Below are positions 9,960 to 19,098 of a DNA stretch of 64,000 nucleotides, one piece after another. Both the position numbers and the translations under genes were made by a program. Source of the DNA: Enterobacteriaceae bacterium (GTDB lineage Bacteria; Pseudomonadota; Gammaproteobacteria; Enterobacterales; Enterobacteriaceae); NCBI GenBank assembly GCA_031261005.1, contig JAISKF010000036.1:21696-85695 (forward strand). The letters are read 5' to 3'. Numbering within the stretch: the first letter of the stretch is position 1; every line of letters starts with the position of its first letter. The notes beneath the pieces were generated by a model. It had not been told where the DNA came from and did not search any database. It saw only the letters and a list, made by a program, of their open reading frames with translations.

Positions 9960-10661
9960 TCAACCATAATTCCGCGCACCAAAAATCGCCGTACCGATTC
10001 GCACCATAGTGCTGCCAGCACGAATAGCGTTGCTCATATCATCGGTCATGCCCATCGACAACGTATCAATATGCGGATAATCCGCTTTTAATTGATTAAA
10101 TGCCTGTGTCATTTGCCGGAAAACAGCAAGTTGGCGCGCGGGATCTTTTTCCGGTGCCGGAATAGTCATCAAGCCTCTAAAGACCAGATTCGGCAACGAG
10201 CTAATTTGCGCGGCTAATTGCGGCAGTTCATCAAGGGAAATACCGGATTTGCTCTGTTCATCGCTGATATTAATCTGAATCAGTACATTAAGCGGCGGCA
10301 TATTAGTTGGTCGCTGTTCGCTTAACCGGCTGGCGATCTTCTCGCGGTCTATGGTATGAATCCAATGAAAATGCTCTGCCACCGAACGGCTTTTATTCGA
10401 TTGCAACGGACCAATAAAGTGCCATTCCAGCTCTGCGGCAAAAGGCGAAGCAGCGAAATACTGGATCTTATCCACGCCCTCCTGCACATAATTTTCACCA
10501 AACCGGCGCTGACCTGCATCAATCGCTTCCTGAACTGCGCTCACTGGTTTGGTTTTACTCACTGCAAGTAATTGCACTTCTTCTGGAGAGCGATCGCATT
10601 GCTGCGCGGCAAGCGCGATCTGCTGCCTTACGGTAGCGAGATTCTGTTGGATAGTAGTCAT
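9960..10661 (-). CDS. yggS: PLP homeostasis protein (YggS/PLPBP family)
   Basis: A 233-residue alanine-racemase-fold protein that binds pyridoxal phosphate and influences vitamin B6 and amino-acid homeostasis; no catalytic activity is established. The PLP lysine is Lys36 in LLAVSKTKP, followed by FGENYVQE, WHFIGPLQSNK, INISDEQSKSG, GLMTIPAP and SMGMTDDM. Start chosen at the ATG of MTTIQQNL, which fits the 234-aa E. coli protein; a TTG four codons upstream is less likely. It is divergent from pilT with only 22 bp between starts. Confidence 0.95.
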   Translation of the reverse strand: MTTIQQNLATVRQQIALAAQQCDRSPEEVQLLAVSKTKPVSAVQEAIDAGQRRFGENYVQEGVDKIQYFAASPFAAELEWHFIGPLQSNKSRSVAEHFHWIHTIDREKIASRLSEQRPTNMPPLNVLIQINISDEQSKSGISLDELPQLAAQISSLPNLVFRGLMTIPAPEKDPARQLAVFRQMTQAFNQLKADYPHIDTLSMGMTDDMSNAIRAGSTMVRIGTAIFGARNYG

Positions 10662-10683
10662 AAATTTATTCAAGGAGTCCGTT

Positions 10684-11697
10684 ATGAATCTATGCGAATT
10701 AATATCCTATAGTGTAAAGCAAAAAGCCTCCGACCTGCATCTTTCTACTGGTCATTTAGCGGTATTGCGCGTGAATGGCGAGCTGCGCTATCTCAGCGAT
10801 AATAAATTATGCGATGAACAGATTGACAGACAAGGAGACAGTGCTTTATCGCAGCAGCTTTTAACGCTGTTAAGCCATAAACAGCGCGCGATCTTGCTGC
10901 GTGATAACCAGCTCGACTGCGCTATCACCATTGGCGATACACGCCTGCGTGCCAATATTTTTCAGCAGCGCGCGGGGATCTCCGCCGCATTTCGTTTTAT
11001 CCAATCTACAATTCCGCAGCCAGAAACATTAGCTATCCCGCCTGTTTTGATTGATATGACCGGCGCGCAAGATGGTTTGATTATCGTCGCTGGCGCAACG
11101 GGCAGCGGTAAATCGACATCACTAGCCGCGTTAATCGGCGAGATTAATCGCCATCAGGCACGGCATATTATGACGTTAGAAGATCCCATCGAATTTATTC
11201 ATCACAGTGATCACAGCCTGATTCAGCAACGTGAAATCGGCGTACATGTGGATTCATTTTCGCAAGGATTACGCGCAGCACTGCGGCAAGATCCCGATAT
11301 TATCCTGCTGGGTGAATTGCGCGACGCCGAAACAATTCGCCTGGCGCTAACAGCAGCGGAAACCGGTCATTTAGTCTTTGCTACGCTGCATACACGCTCG
11401 GCGATTCAATCGGTAGAACGCATTGTTGATGTATTTCCGGCAGAAGAAAAACGTTTTGTTGCGACGCAATTAGCCAACAGTTTACGCGCAGTAATGTGCC
11501 AACAGCTTTTACCCGATACACAGGGCGGACGAGTCGCCGCTTATGAAGTGCTAATCAATACACCAGCAGTCAGTAATATGATCCGTGAGGGAAAAGGACA
11601 TCAGCTACAAACGTTATTACAGACCGGTGCAGCAACAGGAATGCAAACGATGGATCAACATAAAGCAAGGTTAGTATTAGATGGAGTAATAAATTGA
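10684..11697 (+). CDS. pilT: PilT-like type IV pilus twitching ATPase (YggR)
   Basis: A 337-residue hexameric secretion ATPase of the PilT/GspE superfamily, which powers pilus retraction in species with type IV pili. Walker A is GATGSGKST (137-145), the Asp box is TLEDPIE, Walker B is DPDIILLGELRD (203-214), and the conserved His box GHLVFATLHT follows. Start set at MNLCELISYS, because AAGGAG lies 7 bp upstream and the E. coli YggR protein is of similar length. No other pilus genes are near, as is usual for this locus in Enterobacterales, so its partner system is unknown. Confidence 0.88.
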   Translation: MNLCELISYSVKQKASDLHLSTGHLAVLRVNGELRYLSDNKLCDEQIDRQGDSALSQQLLTLLSHKQRAILLRDNQLDCAITIGDTRLRANIFQQRAGISAAFRFIQSTIPQPETLAIPPVLIDMTGAQDGLIIVAGATGSGKSTSLAALIGEINRHQARHIMTLEDPIEFIHHSDHSLIQQREIGVHVDSFSQGLRAALRQDPDIILLGELRDAETIRLALTAAETGHLVFATLHTRSAIQSVERIVDVFPAEEKRFVATQLANSLRAVMCQQLLPDTQGGRVAAYEVLINTPAVSNMIREGKGHQLQTLLQTGAATGMQTMDQHKARLVLDGVIN

Positions 11698-11700
11698 TAA

Positions 11701-11990
11701 TAAAGAATAATTCATATGGGAGATAAATTGCCGCCCGTTGATATTAAACAACCTAAACTTCGGATAAGAATTTGTATTATTACAATGAATTTCAAATAAT
11801 TATGTAATTTTTCGTAGGAGCAACAATCTGCCGCCCGTTGATATTAAACAACCTGAATGTCGGATAAAAAATTATATTATTACAATGAATTTCAAATAAT
11901 TATGCAATTTTTCATAGGAGCAGCAATCTGCCGCCCGTGAACCTACTGCGTTGTTAATTCAGACGACAGATTATCGCCACTACGTAATTT
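11701..11990 (+). repeat. tandem array of truncated repeat copies, 100-bp period
   Basis: Three repeat fragments in a row. The junction CCGCCCGTTGATATTAAACA occurs at 11731 and 11831, exactly 100 bp apart, and CCGCCCGTGA begins again at 11931. Each unit has the left tip (ACCTAAACTTCGGATAAG or ACCTGAATGTCGGATAA), AATGAATTTCAAATAATTATG and half of the core. The last unit continues into a degenerate right arm (AGACGACAGATTATCGCC). This array fills the pilT-ruvX spacer. Confidence 0.85.
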
Positions 11991-12041
11991 TTAAGAAAAT
12001 AAAAAGAAATTTATTTCTTAATTTTCCATAAAATAGACATT

Positions 12042-12464
12042 TTAAGAAAATTGTTGTTCAAACCAACTCTCAAAAATAATCACTGCGGAAGCGGCATCAA
12101 CGCTGCCTTTATTTAGCGCGCGATAACCGCCGCGATCAAAGAGACTGGCTTTCGCTTCAACGGTACTTAATCGCTCATCATGTAAAGCAATTTGCACACC
12201 GAAACGACCATGCAGGCGATTGGCGAATTTTTTGGCTTGAGCGGTGACAGGCTGCTCTGTGCCGTCCATATTGAGCGGCAAACCAACCACGACTAAATCC
12301 GGCTGCCACTCTTTGATTAATTTCTCGATTTGCTGCCAGTCCGGTGTACCATCTTTGGCTTTAAACGCGGTTAACGGACGAGCAGTGCCGGTGATCTCCT
12401 GACCAATTGCCACGCCAATACTTTTAGTGCCGAAATCAAAAGCTAAAACAGTGCGATTGCTCAT
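12042..12464 (-). CDS. ruvX: Holliday-junction resolvase-like / pre-16S rRNA nuclease
   Basis: A 140-residue RNase H-fold nuclease (YqgF), implicated in 16S rRNA 5'-end maturation. The sequence shows [13 protein letters not shown] with the first catalytic Asp, [25 protein letters not shown] and the final Asp in [11 protein letters not shown]. Length matches E. coli (138 aa). Its ATG overlaps the yqgE stop by one base (TAATG), giving the conserved yqgE-ruvX pair. Confidence 0.95.
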   Translation of the reverse strand: MSNRTVLAFDFGTKSIGVAIGQEITGTARPLTAFKAKDGTPDWQQIEKLIKEWQPDLVVVGLPLNMDGTEQPVTAQAKKFANRLHGRFGVQIALHDERLSTVEAKASLFDRGGYRALNKGSVDAASAVIIFESWFEQQFS

Positions 12465-13027
12465 TATGCGTGACCTGCTTGTCTGGCGATGGTGTGAATG
12501 TCGATACCGAGCTTGCGCGCCGCTGCCTGCCAGCGTTGTTCTATCGGTGTGTGAAACAGAATATCGCTGTCAGCTTCTACGGTTAACCAGCTATTTTCCA
12601 ATAACTCTTTTTCTAATTGCCCGCGATCCCAACCGGAATAACCCAGCGCAACCAGCGCTTCTGGCGGCTGCGAAGCTGTACCCAGCGTTTCAAGTACATC
12701 TTTAGAAGAGGTGATCATCACATCGTTAGAAATCTGGAGACTGGAAGCGAACTTCTGCTGCGGTGTATGCAAAATAAAACCGCGATCAGTGGCAACAGGA
12801 CCGCCCTCCATCACCAAACTATTGAGATGAACATTTGACACTCTTGGCTCAGGATCAATGGATAACTTATCAAGAACTTCCCACACGGTCAGATCACCGA
12901 CCGGTTTATTGATCACCAGCCCCATCGCACCATTCTTATGGTATTCACAAATATAGACTACCGAACGACTGAAATTAGAATCGTCTAACGTTGGCATAGC
13001 AATAAGGAAATGATGCAGTAAATTCAT
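12464..13027 (-). CDS. yqgE: YqgE/AlgH family protein
   Basis: A 187-residue protein, identical in length to E. coli YqgE. Conserved blocks are [39 protein letters not shown](A)TDRGFILH and [22 protein letters not shown]. The molecular function is not established. It is translationally coupled to ruvX. A 290-bp spacer with a GC hairpin (CCCCTCTGGAGGAGGGG, 13076-13093) and a full repeat copy separates it from gshB upstream. Confidence 0.93.
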   Translation of the reverse strand: MNLLHHFLIAMPTLDDSNFSRSVVYICEYHKNGAMGLVINKPVGDLTVWEVLDKLSIDPEPRVSNVHLNSLVMEGGPVATDRGFILHTPQQKFASSLQISNDVMITSSKDVLETLGTASQPPEALVALGYSGWDRGQLEKELLENSWLTVEADSDILFHTPIEQRWQAAARKLGIDIHTIARQAGHA

Positions 13028-13117
13028 AGGTTACATCGCCGATAAGTTAAAACACCCCTATAAAATGGGGAGTTTCCCCTCTGGAGGAGGGGAGTTCTCT
13101 TTCTTTAAATTTCTAAA

Positions 13118-13312
13118 TAACCTGAGCTTCGGATAAAAAATTATATTTTTAAGATAAATTTCAAATAATTATGCCATTTTTCGTAGAAGCGACAATTTAT
13201 CGCACTTGAACTCATAGCATTGTTAATGCGGGCGGCAGATTGCCGCCCCTACGAATTATTCTTTATTATCAACATATTAATTTATTATTTTCTTATCCAA
13301 CCCTGAGATTAA
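13118..13312 (+). repeat. dispersed palindromic repeat, full copy
   Basis: Full-length copy: left tip TAACCTGAGCTTCGGATAA, middle AAGATAAATTTCAAATAATTATG, a degenerate left core (CGACAATTTATCGC), spacer ending GTTAATGC, intact right core GGGCGGCAGATTGCCGCCCC-TACGAA, the AT-rich flank ATTATCAACATATTAATT, and right tip TCTTATCCAACCCTGAGATTA. It ends about 9 bp from the gshB stop. Confidence 0.92.
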
Positions 13313-13320
13313 GAAGTTTC

Positions 13321-14274
13321 TTATTTATTTCTTAATTTTTTCTCAATAGCGTCCATCAACAAGCCGGTAATGGAGCATTCAGGAAATGCGGCTTCGATTT
13401 CACGCAGGCACGTTGGGCTGGTAACGTTAATTTCGGTCAGCTTATCACCGATAATGTCCAGACCAACAAAAATCAAACCTTTCTCTTTTAGCGTCGGCGC
13501 AACAGCGCGAGCGATTTTCCAGTCACTTTCAGTTAATGGACGGGCTTCACCGCGCCCGCCAGCCGCTAAGTTGCCGCGTGTTTCGCCTTTTTGCGGAATA
13601 CGCGCCAGACAGTAAGGTACTGGTTCACCGTCAATCACCAGCACACGTTTATCACCGTCAGTAATCTGCGGGATAAAGTTTTGTGCCATACAATAGCGCG
13701 TACCTAATTCGGTCAGTGTTTCAATAATCACCGACAAATTCGGATCATTCGGTTTGACGCGGAAAATTGATGAGCCGCCCATGCCATCTAACGGTTTCAG
13801 GATAATATCGCCGTGTTCTGCATAAAATTGGCGAATACGATCCGCGCGGCGAGAAACCAACGTCGCTGGTGTTAGATCAGCAAACCAAGCGGTAAACAGT
13901 TTTTCGTTACAATCGCGCAGGCTTTGCGGCTTATTGACGATCAACGAACCTTTGACTTCGGCGCGTTCCAGAATATAGGTGGCGTAGATATATTCGGTAT
14001 CAAACGGCGGATCTTTACGCATCAAAATCACATCAAGATCATGCAGCGCAATATCCTGTTCACTGTGAAAATCAAACCAATGCGCTTTATTATACTGCAC
14101 GGTTAACGTGCGGGTACGCGCGCGCGCTTCGCCGAGATGCAGGTAGAGATCGTTCATTTCCATATAGTGCAGTTCCCAGCCGCGTTTTTGCGCTTCTTGC
14201 AACATCGCAAAGCTGGAATCTTTTTTAAGATTGATGGAAGAAATTGGGTCCATCACAATGCCGAGCTTGATCAT
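13321..14274 (-). CDS. gshB: glutathione synthetase
   Basis: A 317-residue ATP-grasp enzyme joining gamma-glutamylcysteine and glycine (E. coli 316 aa). Motifs include MIKLGIVMDPI at the start, LDVILMRKDPPFDTEYIYATYILE, VNKPQSLRDCNEKL, ILKPLDGMGGSSIF (ATP-binding loop), LAAGGRGEARPLTESDW and FVGLDIIGDKLTEINVTSPTCLREIE. It follows rsmE by 54 bp on the same strand, the usual order. Confidence 0.97.
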   Translation of the reverse strand: MIKLGIVMDPISSINLKKDSSFAMLQEAQKRGWELHYMEMNDLYLHLGEARARTRTLTVQYNKAHWFDFHSEQDIALHDLDVILMRKDPPFDTEYIYATYILERAEVKGSLIVNKPQSLRDCNEKLFTAWFADLTPATLVSRRADRIRQFYAEHGDIILKPLDGMGGSSIFRVKPNDPNLSVIIETLTELGTRYCMAQNFIPQITDGDKRVLVIDGEPVPYCLARIPQKGETRGNLAAGGRGEARPLTESDWKIARAVAPTLKEKGLIFVGLDIIGDKLTEINVTSPTCLREIEAAFPECSITGLLMDAIEKKLRNK

Positions 14275-14286
14275 GCTTATCTCCTA

Positions 14287-14322
14287 TATATCCGGTGTAT
14301 ATCCGGTAACTATCCGGTATTT
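14287..14322. repeat. short tandem TCCGGT motifs with 11-bp spacing
   Basis: Three TCCGGT hexamers begin at 14291, 14302 and 14313, exactly 11 bp apart, in the 54-bp rsmE-gshB spacer just upstream of the gshB start. The spacing is one helical turn. It could be a minisatellite or a protein-binding array; nothing else supports either reading. Confidence 0.55.
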
Positions 14323-14328
14323 CTCTGG

Positions 14329-15060
14329 TTATCCCAGATCACCGAAACGAACCTGTAGTGCAGCAATCGCGGTAAGTGCAGCGGTTTCCGTCCGCAATAC
14401 GCGAGGGCCAAGTAAAATATCTGTAAAATTGTGTTTTGCGGTCATATCAATTTCTTCTTGTGACAATCCGCCCTCCGGACCGATTAACAGGCGAATATCG
14501 CGTACCGAAGCCGATAATGTATTAATGCTTTGACTGGCGCGCGGGTGTAAATTGAGCTTAATTCCTGCTTCAGGCTCTACACACCATGCTTCCAGCGCCA
14601 TCACCGGACGAATCTGCGGCACGCGGTTACGTCCGCACTGTTCGCAGGCAGCGATAGCGATCTTTTGCCACTGCTGAACTTTTTTTTCTAATCTTTCTTT
14701 ATCCAGCTTCACACCGCAACGTTCTGAAATCAGCGGCGTAATCACATTAACGCCTAACTCAATGGATTTTTGAATCGTAAACTCCATCTTTTCACCGCGA
14801 GAGATCACTTGTCCAAGATGAAAATTCAGCGGCGATTCCACATCTTCAAGCTGTTGATCAAGAATACGCACGCGTACCTGTTTTTTATCGGATTGCGTAA
14901 TTTCCGCATTGAAAACGTAGTTACTGCCGTCAAATAAACAGATTTGCTGACCAACCTGCATACGCAGCACACGACCAACATGATTGGCAGCATCATCACT
15001 TAACGTAAGATCGTCAGTGATAGTAATCGGGAGGGGGTGGTAAATGCGGGGAATTCGCAT
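14329..15060 (-). CDS. rsmE: 16S rRNA (uracil(1498)-N3)-methyltransferase
   Basis: A 243-residue SPOUT-class methyltransferase (E. coli RsmE 243 aa). It has an N-terminal PUA-like domain ([25 protein letters not shown]) and a C-terminal trefoil-knot domain with [42 protein letters not shown] and [15 protein letters not shown]. It uses SAM to methylate U1498 in the decoding region of the 30S subunit. It precedes gshB; in E. coli endA lies upstream, but here the next gene is sprT. Confidence 0.95.
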   Translation of the reverse strand: MRIPRIYHPLPITITDDLTLSDDAANHVGRVLRMQVGQQICLFDGSNYVFNAEITQSDKKQVRVRILDQQLEDVESPLNFHLGQVISRGEKMEFTIQKSIELGVNVITPLISERCGVKLDKERLEKKVQQWQKIAIAACEQCGRNRVPQIRPVMALEAWCVEPEAGIKLNLHPRASQSINTLSASVRDIRLLIGPEGGLSQEEIDMTAKHNFTDILLGPRVLRTETAALTAIAALQVRFGDLG

Positions 15061-15185
15061 GGTTTTAATCTTTCCGCTGTTTTTATGACTGTTTTAACTC
15101 AGATTGTAACCCAGATTATTTAACATTGTGCAGTTTTCACTGTGGGAAATGGGGCGTATTTAGTCTTTTTGGTTATGTTTAACAA

Positions 15186-15692
15186 TTAATCTAAATGTTC
15201 TTCCGGTTTCAGCAATGTTCCGCACTTCTTACAGCGATATTCGCTCTCTTTACGCAGCACTTTATTATGACGGCGCACGGTTAATAAATGCGTCTGACAT
15301 TCGCATTGATAAGGGAATGTCTTACCTTGTACTGATAACACATCAAAACAGTGCGTGCGGCTGGCGGAGACGCCAAGCACTTGCTCCATCACCCATTGCC
15401 ATTCACTACCGTGAGGAGCAACGCGCCCGAATTGTTTATAAACCAATAAATGCGCCAGTTCGTGCGGGATCACTTCATCAATAAATGTCTGCCCGTTCTC
15501 CGCCAGTAACACTGAATTCAGCCGAATTTCCCATTGCGTTAAATGCGCTGTTCCGGCAGTCGTTCCGCGTTGGCGATAACTCACTTTCGGCTCAGGATAG
15601 CTGGTATGCAAATAGTTGTTTGCCAAATCAATATAGTGGCGCAAGCAGCGCATAACCGCTTGTTGCGTGGCGATAGGGAGGCGTGTAGTCAT
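15186..15692 (-). CDS. sprT: SprT family zinc metalloprotease-like protein
   Basis: A 168-residue protein of the SprT family. The zincin motif HELAH is at residues 77-81 within [14 protein letters not shown], and a C-terminal zinc-ribbon is formed by YQCECQTH and YRCKKCGT. The physiological role in bacteria is uncertain; the fold resembles Spartan proteases acting on DNA-protein crosslinks. Length and N-terminus ([15 protein letters not shown]) match E. coli SprT (165 aa). It lies downstream of metK on the same strand but beyond metK's strong terminator. Confidence 0.92.
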   Translation of the reverse strand: MTTRLPIATQQAVMRCLRHYIDLANNYLHTSYPEPKVSYRQRGTTAGTAHLTQWEIRLNSVLLAENGQTFIDEVIPHELAHLLVYKQFGRVAPHGSEWQWVMEQVLGVSASRTHCFDVLSVQGKTFPYQCECQTHLLTVRRHNKVLRKESEYRCKKCGTLLKPEEHLD

Positions 15693-15727
15693 GGGCTATA
15701 GAATAGAAGTGAGTTATCGGTTAGGCA

Positions 15728-15765
15728 ATAAAAAAACGGCGTGAAGAAAATTGCTTCACGCCGTT
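15728..15765 (-). terminator. rho-independent terminator of metK
   Basis: A 12-bp perfect stem, AACGGCGTGAAG/CTTCACGCCGTT, with a short loop and a run of U residues on the minus strand, 22 bp after the metK stop. It separates metK from sprT. Confidence 0.93.
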
Positions 15766-15786
15766 GAATAATCCCTAAAACAGGGA

Positions 15787-16941
15787 TTATTTTAAACCTG
15801 CTGCTTCTCGTAAGATCGCCGCTTTATCTGTCGCTTCCCACGGGAACTGTTCACGACCAAAATGACCGTAAGCCGCAGTTTGCTGATAAATTGGTTGGAT
15901 CAGATTCAGCATCTTGATTAAACCGTAAGGACGCAGATCGAAGAACTCGCGCACTAACTGGATTAAACGCTCTTGCGATACTTTTTCTGTACCGAAAGTT
16001 TCAATCATGATCGATGTTGGTTCAGCCACACCGATAGCATAAGAAACTTGAATTTCACAACGATCAGCCAGACCAGCAGCAACAATATTTTTTGCAACAT
16101 AGCGCGCTGCATAAGCCGCTGAACGGTCAACTTTTGATGGATCTTTACCGGAGAATGCCCCGCCGCCGTGACGCGCAGCGCCGCCGTAGGTATCAACGAT
16201 GATTTTACGCCCGGTTAAACCGCAATCACCCATTGGTCCGCCGATAACAAAACGACCTGTCGGGTTGATGAAATATTTAGTCTTTGCTGACAGCCATGCC
16301 GCAGGCAAAACGGGCTTGATGATATGCTCCATCACCGCTTCTTGCAGATCTTTCTGCTCGATGTTTTCTGCATGCTGAGTAGACAAAACCACCGCATCAA
16401 TACCAGCAATTTTGCCGTTGTCATACAGGAAAGTAACCTGACTCTTGGCATCAGGACGTAACCATGACAGCGTGCCGTCTTTACGAACTTGCGCCTGTCG
16501 CTGCATCAAACGATGTGCATAAGTAATCGGTGCAGGCATCAATACATCAGTTTCGTTAGTCGCATAACCAAACATAATGCCCTGATCGCCCGCGCCTTGC
16601 TCCAGCGGATCGCGGCGGTCAACGCCCTGATTAATATCTGGCGATTGCTTACCAATCGCGCTCAATACCGCACAAGAATTAGCATCAAAACCCATATCGG
16701 AATGGGTATAACCAATATCGCAAACCGTGCGGCGGGTTAACTCTTCAATATCAACCCAAGCAGAAGTGGTAATTTCACCGCCCACTAAAACCATACCAGT
16801 TTTGATATAAGTTTCGCAGGCAACGCGCGCTTTAGGATCTTGCTTTAGGATCGCATCAAGCACAGCATCAGAAATTTGGTCGGCAATCTTATCAGGATGC
16901 CCTTCGGATACGGATTCGGAAGTAAACAGGTGTTGAGCCAT
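15787..16941 (-). CDS. metK: S-adenosylmethionine synthetase
   Basis: A 384-residue methionine adenosyltransferase, exactly the E. coli length, making SAM from ATP and methionine. Start chosen at [18 protein letters not shown]; an open frame extends 28 codons further upstream but lies in the leader. Signatures are [29 protein letters not shown], the P-loop-like [16 protein letters not shown] and the C-terminal RAYGHFGR-type block ([13 protein letters not shown]). It is a single-gene unit with its own terminator and a MetJ-like operator upstream. Confidence 0.97.
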   Translation of the reverse strand: MAQHLFTSESVSEGHPDKIADQISDAVLDAILKQDPKARVACETYIKTGMVLVGGEITTSAWVDIEELTRRTVCDIGYTHSDMGFDANSCAVLSAIGKQSPDINQGVDRRDPLEQGAGDQGIMFGYATNETDVLMPAPITYAHRLMQRQAQVRKDGTLSWLRPDAKSQVTFLYDNGKIAGIDAVVLSTQHAENIEQKDLQEAVMEHIIKPVLPAAWLSAKTKYFINPTGRFVIGGPMGDCGLTGRKIIVDTYGGAARHGGGAFSGKDPSKVDRSAAYAARYVAKNIVAAGLADRCEIQVSYAIGVAEPTSIMIETFGTEKVSQERLIQLVREFFDLRPYGLIKMLNLIQPIYQQTAAYGHFGREQFPWEATDKAAILREAAGLK

Positions 16942-17048
16942 TTCTTCTTTTACCTCTAAAACGTTTAAATGTGATGCGGCGTTAAAAAACAGAACGCGGA
17001 TACAGATAAAGGGGTTTATAAACAAGAATGATGTTGGTTAATCAGTAT

Positions 17049-17072
17049 AGACGGATTAACATCTGGACGGCT
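17049..17072 (-). promoter_or_regulatory. candidate MetJ operator (three tandem met boxes)
   Basis: Three contiguous octamers AGACGGAT-TAACATCT-GGACGGCT match the met box AGACGTCT at about 6, 5 and 6 of 8 positions. They lie about 110 bp upstream of the metK start. MetJ binds tandem met boxes with SAM as corepressor, and metK is a classical member of that regulon. The call rests on this fit; no promoter was assigned. Confidence 0.55.
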
Positions 17073-17145
17073 ATTCTAAATATTTAACAAGATAATTACC
17101 AGTTGTTTTTAATCTTCACTGAAAATGCCGCACGAAAGGGTTAAT

Positions 17146-17181
17146 TGATATGGGCGGTAAATTACCGCCCGTACAAATTTA
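17146..17181. repeat. dispersed repeat, minimal core remnant
   Basis: Only one core hairpin remains, GGGCGGTAAATTACCGCCC, followed by GTACAAATTTA. Its right edge merges with the yggN stop codon (TTA at 17179-17181). The loop changes keep the hairpin perfectly paired. Confidence 0.7.
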
Positions 17182-17904
17182 TTGCGGTAACGCCTTTAAC
17201 AAATTTGAACGCTCCTGCTCAAGTTTTGCCACACGATCACAGGCTTCTTTGCCAAATAGTTCGAAATCTTTTTCCTGCTTTTTCCATTCGTCCTGAATCT
17301 GCTGCTGCAATCCGCCTAAGCTGCCTAATACCGCTTGTAATGGATTACTCGATTTCCCTGCTTTCGCAACCTGCTGCACACCCAGCTCATTGATGCTGTC
17401 TTGCAGCACTCCACCCATCGTATTCTGCAAGACAGTACGACCATTGGTTTCAACCTGATTAATGGCTTGATGATGAAACGCCAAGCCCTCTGGACGCGGC
17501 TCTAGCACTTTTTCCATCTCTTTCGTTAATTCAGTGGTTAACGTCACTAAACGCTGACGCACATGACTTTCTGCACCTAGTTGTTTAACGATAATACCGT
17601 CCAATGCACCTTGAGCCGTTTTCAACCGAGAACGTACACCGTTATCAATATAAGGCAGATCACCGCGTATATTCTGCTGATAAACCACTGCTTGCTGACG
17701 CGCCGCACCGGACAGCGTTAATGCTTTACCATTGCGAGTAACATCACCGTTTGGCGCGATCAATAACTCCCCGCTTGCACCAGCGACTTTCACTGTTTGT
17801 GGAGTAATAAAAATATCGTCTTGGGGCTTCACATTACATTGATAAGCGGCTTGCGCCTGACAACCAATAAATAGCAGTAGCGCTATGCTGGTTTTTTTTA
17901 ACAT
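17179..17904 (-). CDS. yggN: YggN family periplasmic protein (DUF2884)
   Basis: A 241-residue protein with an N-terminal signal peptide (about residues 1-19, cleaved near AQA-AYQC). It matches E. coli YggN (239 aa) throughout: YQCNVKPQDDIFITPQTVKV, GDVTRNGKAL, DGIIVKQLGAESHVRQRL, FHHQAINQV, QNTMGGVLQDSINELG and EACDRVAKLEQ. The C-terminal third is predicted to be helical or coiled-coil. The function is unknown. Its SD sequence GAGG comes from the tip of a dispersed repeat 4 bp upstream of the ATG. Confidence 0.9.
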   Translation of the reverse strand: MLKKTSIALLLFIGCQAQAAYQCNVKPQDDIFITPQTVKVAGASGELLIAPNGDVTRNGKALTLSGAARQQAVVYQQNIRGDLPYIDNGVRSRLKTAQGALDGIIVKQLGAESHVRQRLVTLTTELTKEMEKVLEPRPEGLAFHHQAINQVETNGRTVLQNTMGGVLQDSINELGVQQVAKAGKSSNPLQAVLGSLGGLQQQIQDEWKKQEKDFELFGKEACDRVAKLEQERSNLLKALPQ

Positions 17905-17907
17905 AAC

Positions 17908-18002
17908 TAACCTCAGGGTTGGATAAAGAAATGACGAGAATATTTAGGGTAATAAATTGATAATAAATAATTCATAAGGGCGGCAATCTGCCGCCCTTAC
18001 TG
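17908..18002 (-). repeat. dispersed repeat, half copy in reverse orientation
   Basis: Right tip (TAACCTCAGGGTTGGATAAAG on the plus strand), AT-rich flank, and one core hairpin, GGGCGGCAATCTGCCGCCC. The left half is missing. On the minus strand the tip reads CTGAGGTTAG immediately before the yggN ATG, so the element forms the yggN leader and its ribosome binding site. Confidence 0.85.
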
Positions 18003-18046
18003 TAGAAATGACAGACAATCTCGTCATTTTTCTATTTCATAACGTG

Positions 18047-18379
18047 TTATTCATCTAAGTAATTAATATCCATCAAATCACTAACTTTTACGTCCAGCAT
18101 TCCGTGATCTTCCAGCCAATTACTTACGATCCCGCGATGTTCGTCCGTGCATTTACCGATTTTTTGCAGGCACACCAGACCGTCCCATTTCAGATAACCG
18201 CCGCCCTCAAATGAAAGATCGTGGGTTTCAAAAACTTCATTGATAAACTTATCAACGGTGACATCAATATTTTCGATGGTGGTAGTTTCAGGGAATTGCC
18301 AGCTCACTAAAAAACCAATTTCCTGAAACTCATCTATACGCATTTTTTTACGCAAACGACGACTACGTTGTTGTGCCAT
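18047..18379 (-). CDS. yggL: YggL family 50S ribosome-associated protein (DUF469)
   Basis: A 110-residue basic-to-acidic small protein equivalent to E. coli YggL (108 aa). The N-terminus RSRRLRKKMRIDEFQEIGF, the WxF stretch, and GLVCLQKIGKCTDEHRGIVSNWL are diagnostic. YggL homologues have been linked to the large ribosomal subunit; the exact activity is unclear. The start overlaps the trmB stop by one base (TAATG), so it is translationally coupled to trmB. Confidence 0.92.
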   Translation of the reverse strand: MAQQRSRRLRKKMRIDEFQEIGFLVSWQFPETTTIENIDVTVDKFINEVFETHDLSFEGGGYLKWDGLVCLQKIGKCTDEHRGIVSNWLEDHGMLDVKVSDLMDINYLDE

Positions 18380-19098
18380 TATTCAATCCTCTCAAACATC
18401 AAATCCCACACGCCATGCCCTAAACGTTGACCGCGCAGCTCAAACTTGGTGAGCGGGCGGGAATCAGGACGCGGCACATAAGTACCTTCAACAGAAAGAT
18501 TACGATACGCAGGGATCGCGCTCATCACCTCTAATATATGTTCGGCGTAATTTTCCCAATCGGTCGCTATATGGAAAACACCGCCGATTCTCAGCTTATT
18601 CAGCACAGCCAACGCAAACGGCGTTTGTAACAAGCGGCGTTTATGATGGCGTGCTTTATGCCACGGATCAGGAAAAAACAGTTGAACCATATCCAGAGAA
18701 GCATCGGGAATCATTTTATCCAGCACTTCCACTGCATCGTGGCACATTACCCGCAAGTTCTCCACTCCGGCTTCATGAGCCGATGACAAACAAGCGCCGA
18801 CACCGGGACTATGCACTTCAATACCAAGAAAATTCTGCTCTGGATTATCCTGCGCCATTTTTACCAGCGACATTCCCATACCAAAACCAATCTCCAGCGT
18901 TACTGGTGCAGTGCGGCCAAAAAGCGCAGGGAGATCCAGCTTCTCTTGCTGAAATTCGACCCCCATCACCTGCCAGTAATTATCAAGAGCAAACTGCTGC
19001 CCTTTGGTCAAACGCCCCTGACGGCGCACAAAGCTGCGAATACGGCGCATTGCGCGCCCGTCTTCATTAAATTCAGGAGAAATAACATCATTAATCAT
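18379..19098 (-). CDS. trmB: tRNA (guanosine(46)-N7)-methyltransferase
   Basis: A 239-residue Rossmann-fold methyltransferase, identical in length to E. coli TrmB. It forms m7G46 in the variable loop of tRNAs. Visible motifs are [17 protein letters not shown] (SAM binding, about 68-84), [34 protein letters not shown] (catalytic), [16 protein letters not shown] and [20 protein letters not shown]. It is first gene of the trmB-yggL pair and divergent from mutY. Confidence 0.97.
   Translation of the reverse strand: MINDVISPEFNEDGRAMRRIRSFVRRQGRLTKGQQFALDNYWQVMGVEFQQEKLDLPALFGRTAPVTLEIGFGMGMSLVKMAQDNPEQNFLGIEVHSPGVGACLSSAHEAGVENLRVMCHDAVEVLDKMIPDASLDMVQLFFPDPWHKARHHKRRLLQTPFALAVLNKLRIGGVFHIATDWENYAEHILEVMSAIPAYRNLSVEGTYVPRPDSRPLTKFELRGQRLGHGVWDLMFERIE

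Noticed and set aside
11701..11990. CRISPR array
   Set aside because: There are 100-bp direct repeats, but the units are continuous without unique spacers, are copies of the dispersed repeat family, and no cas genes are near.
18651..19070. 139-residue plus-strand open frame antisense to trmB
   Set aside because: It is completely inside trmB on the opposite strand, has no start signals and no family resemblance.
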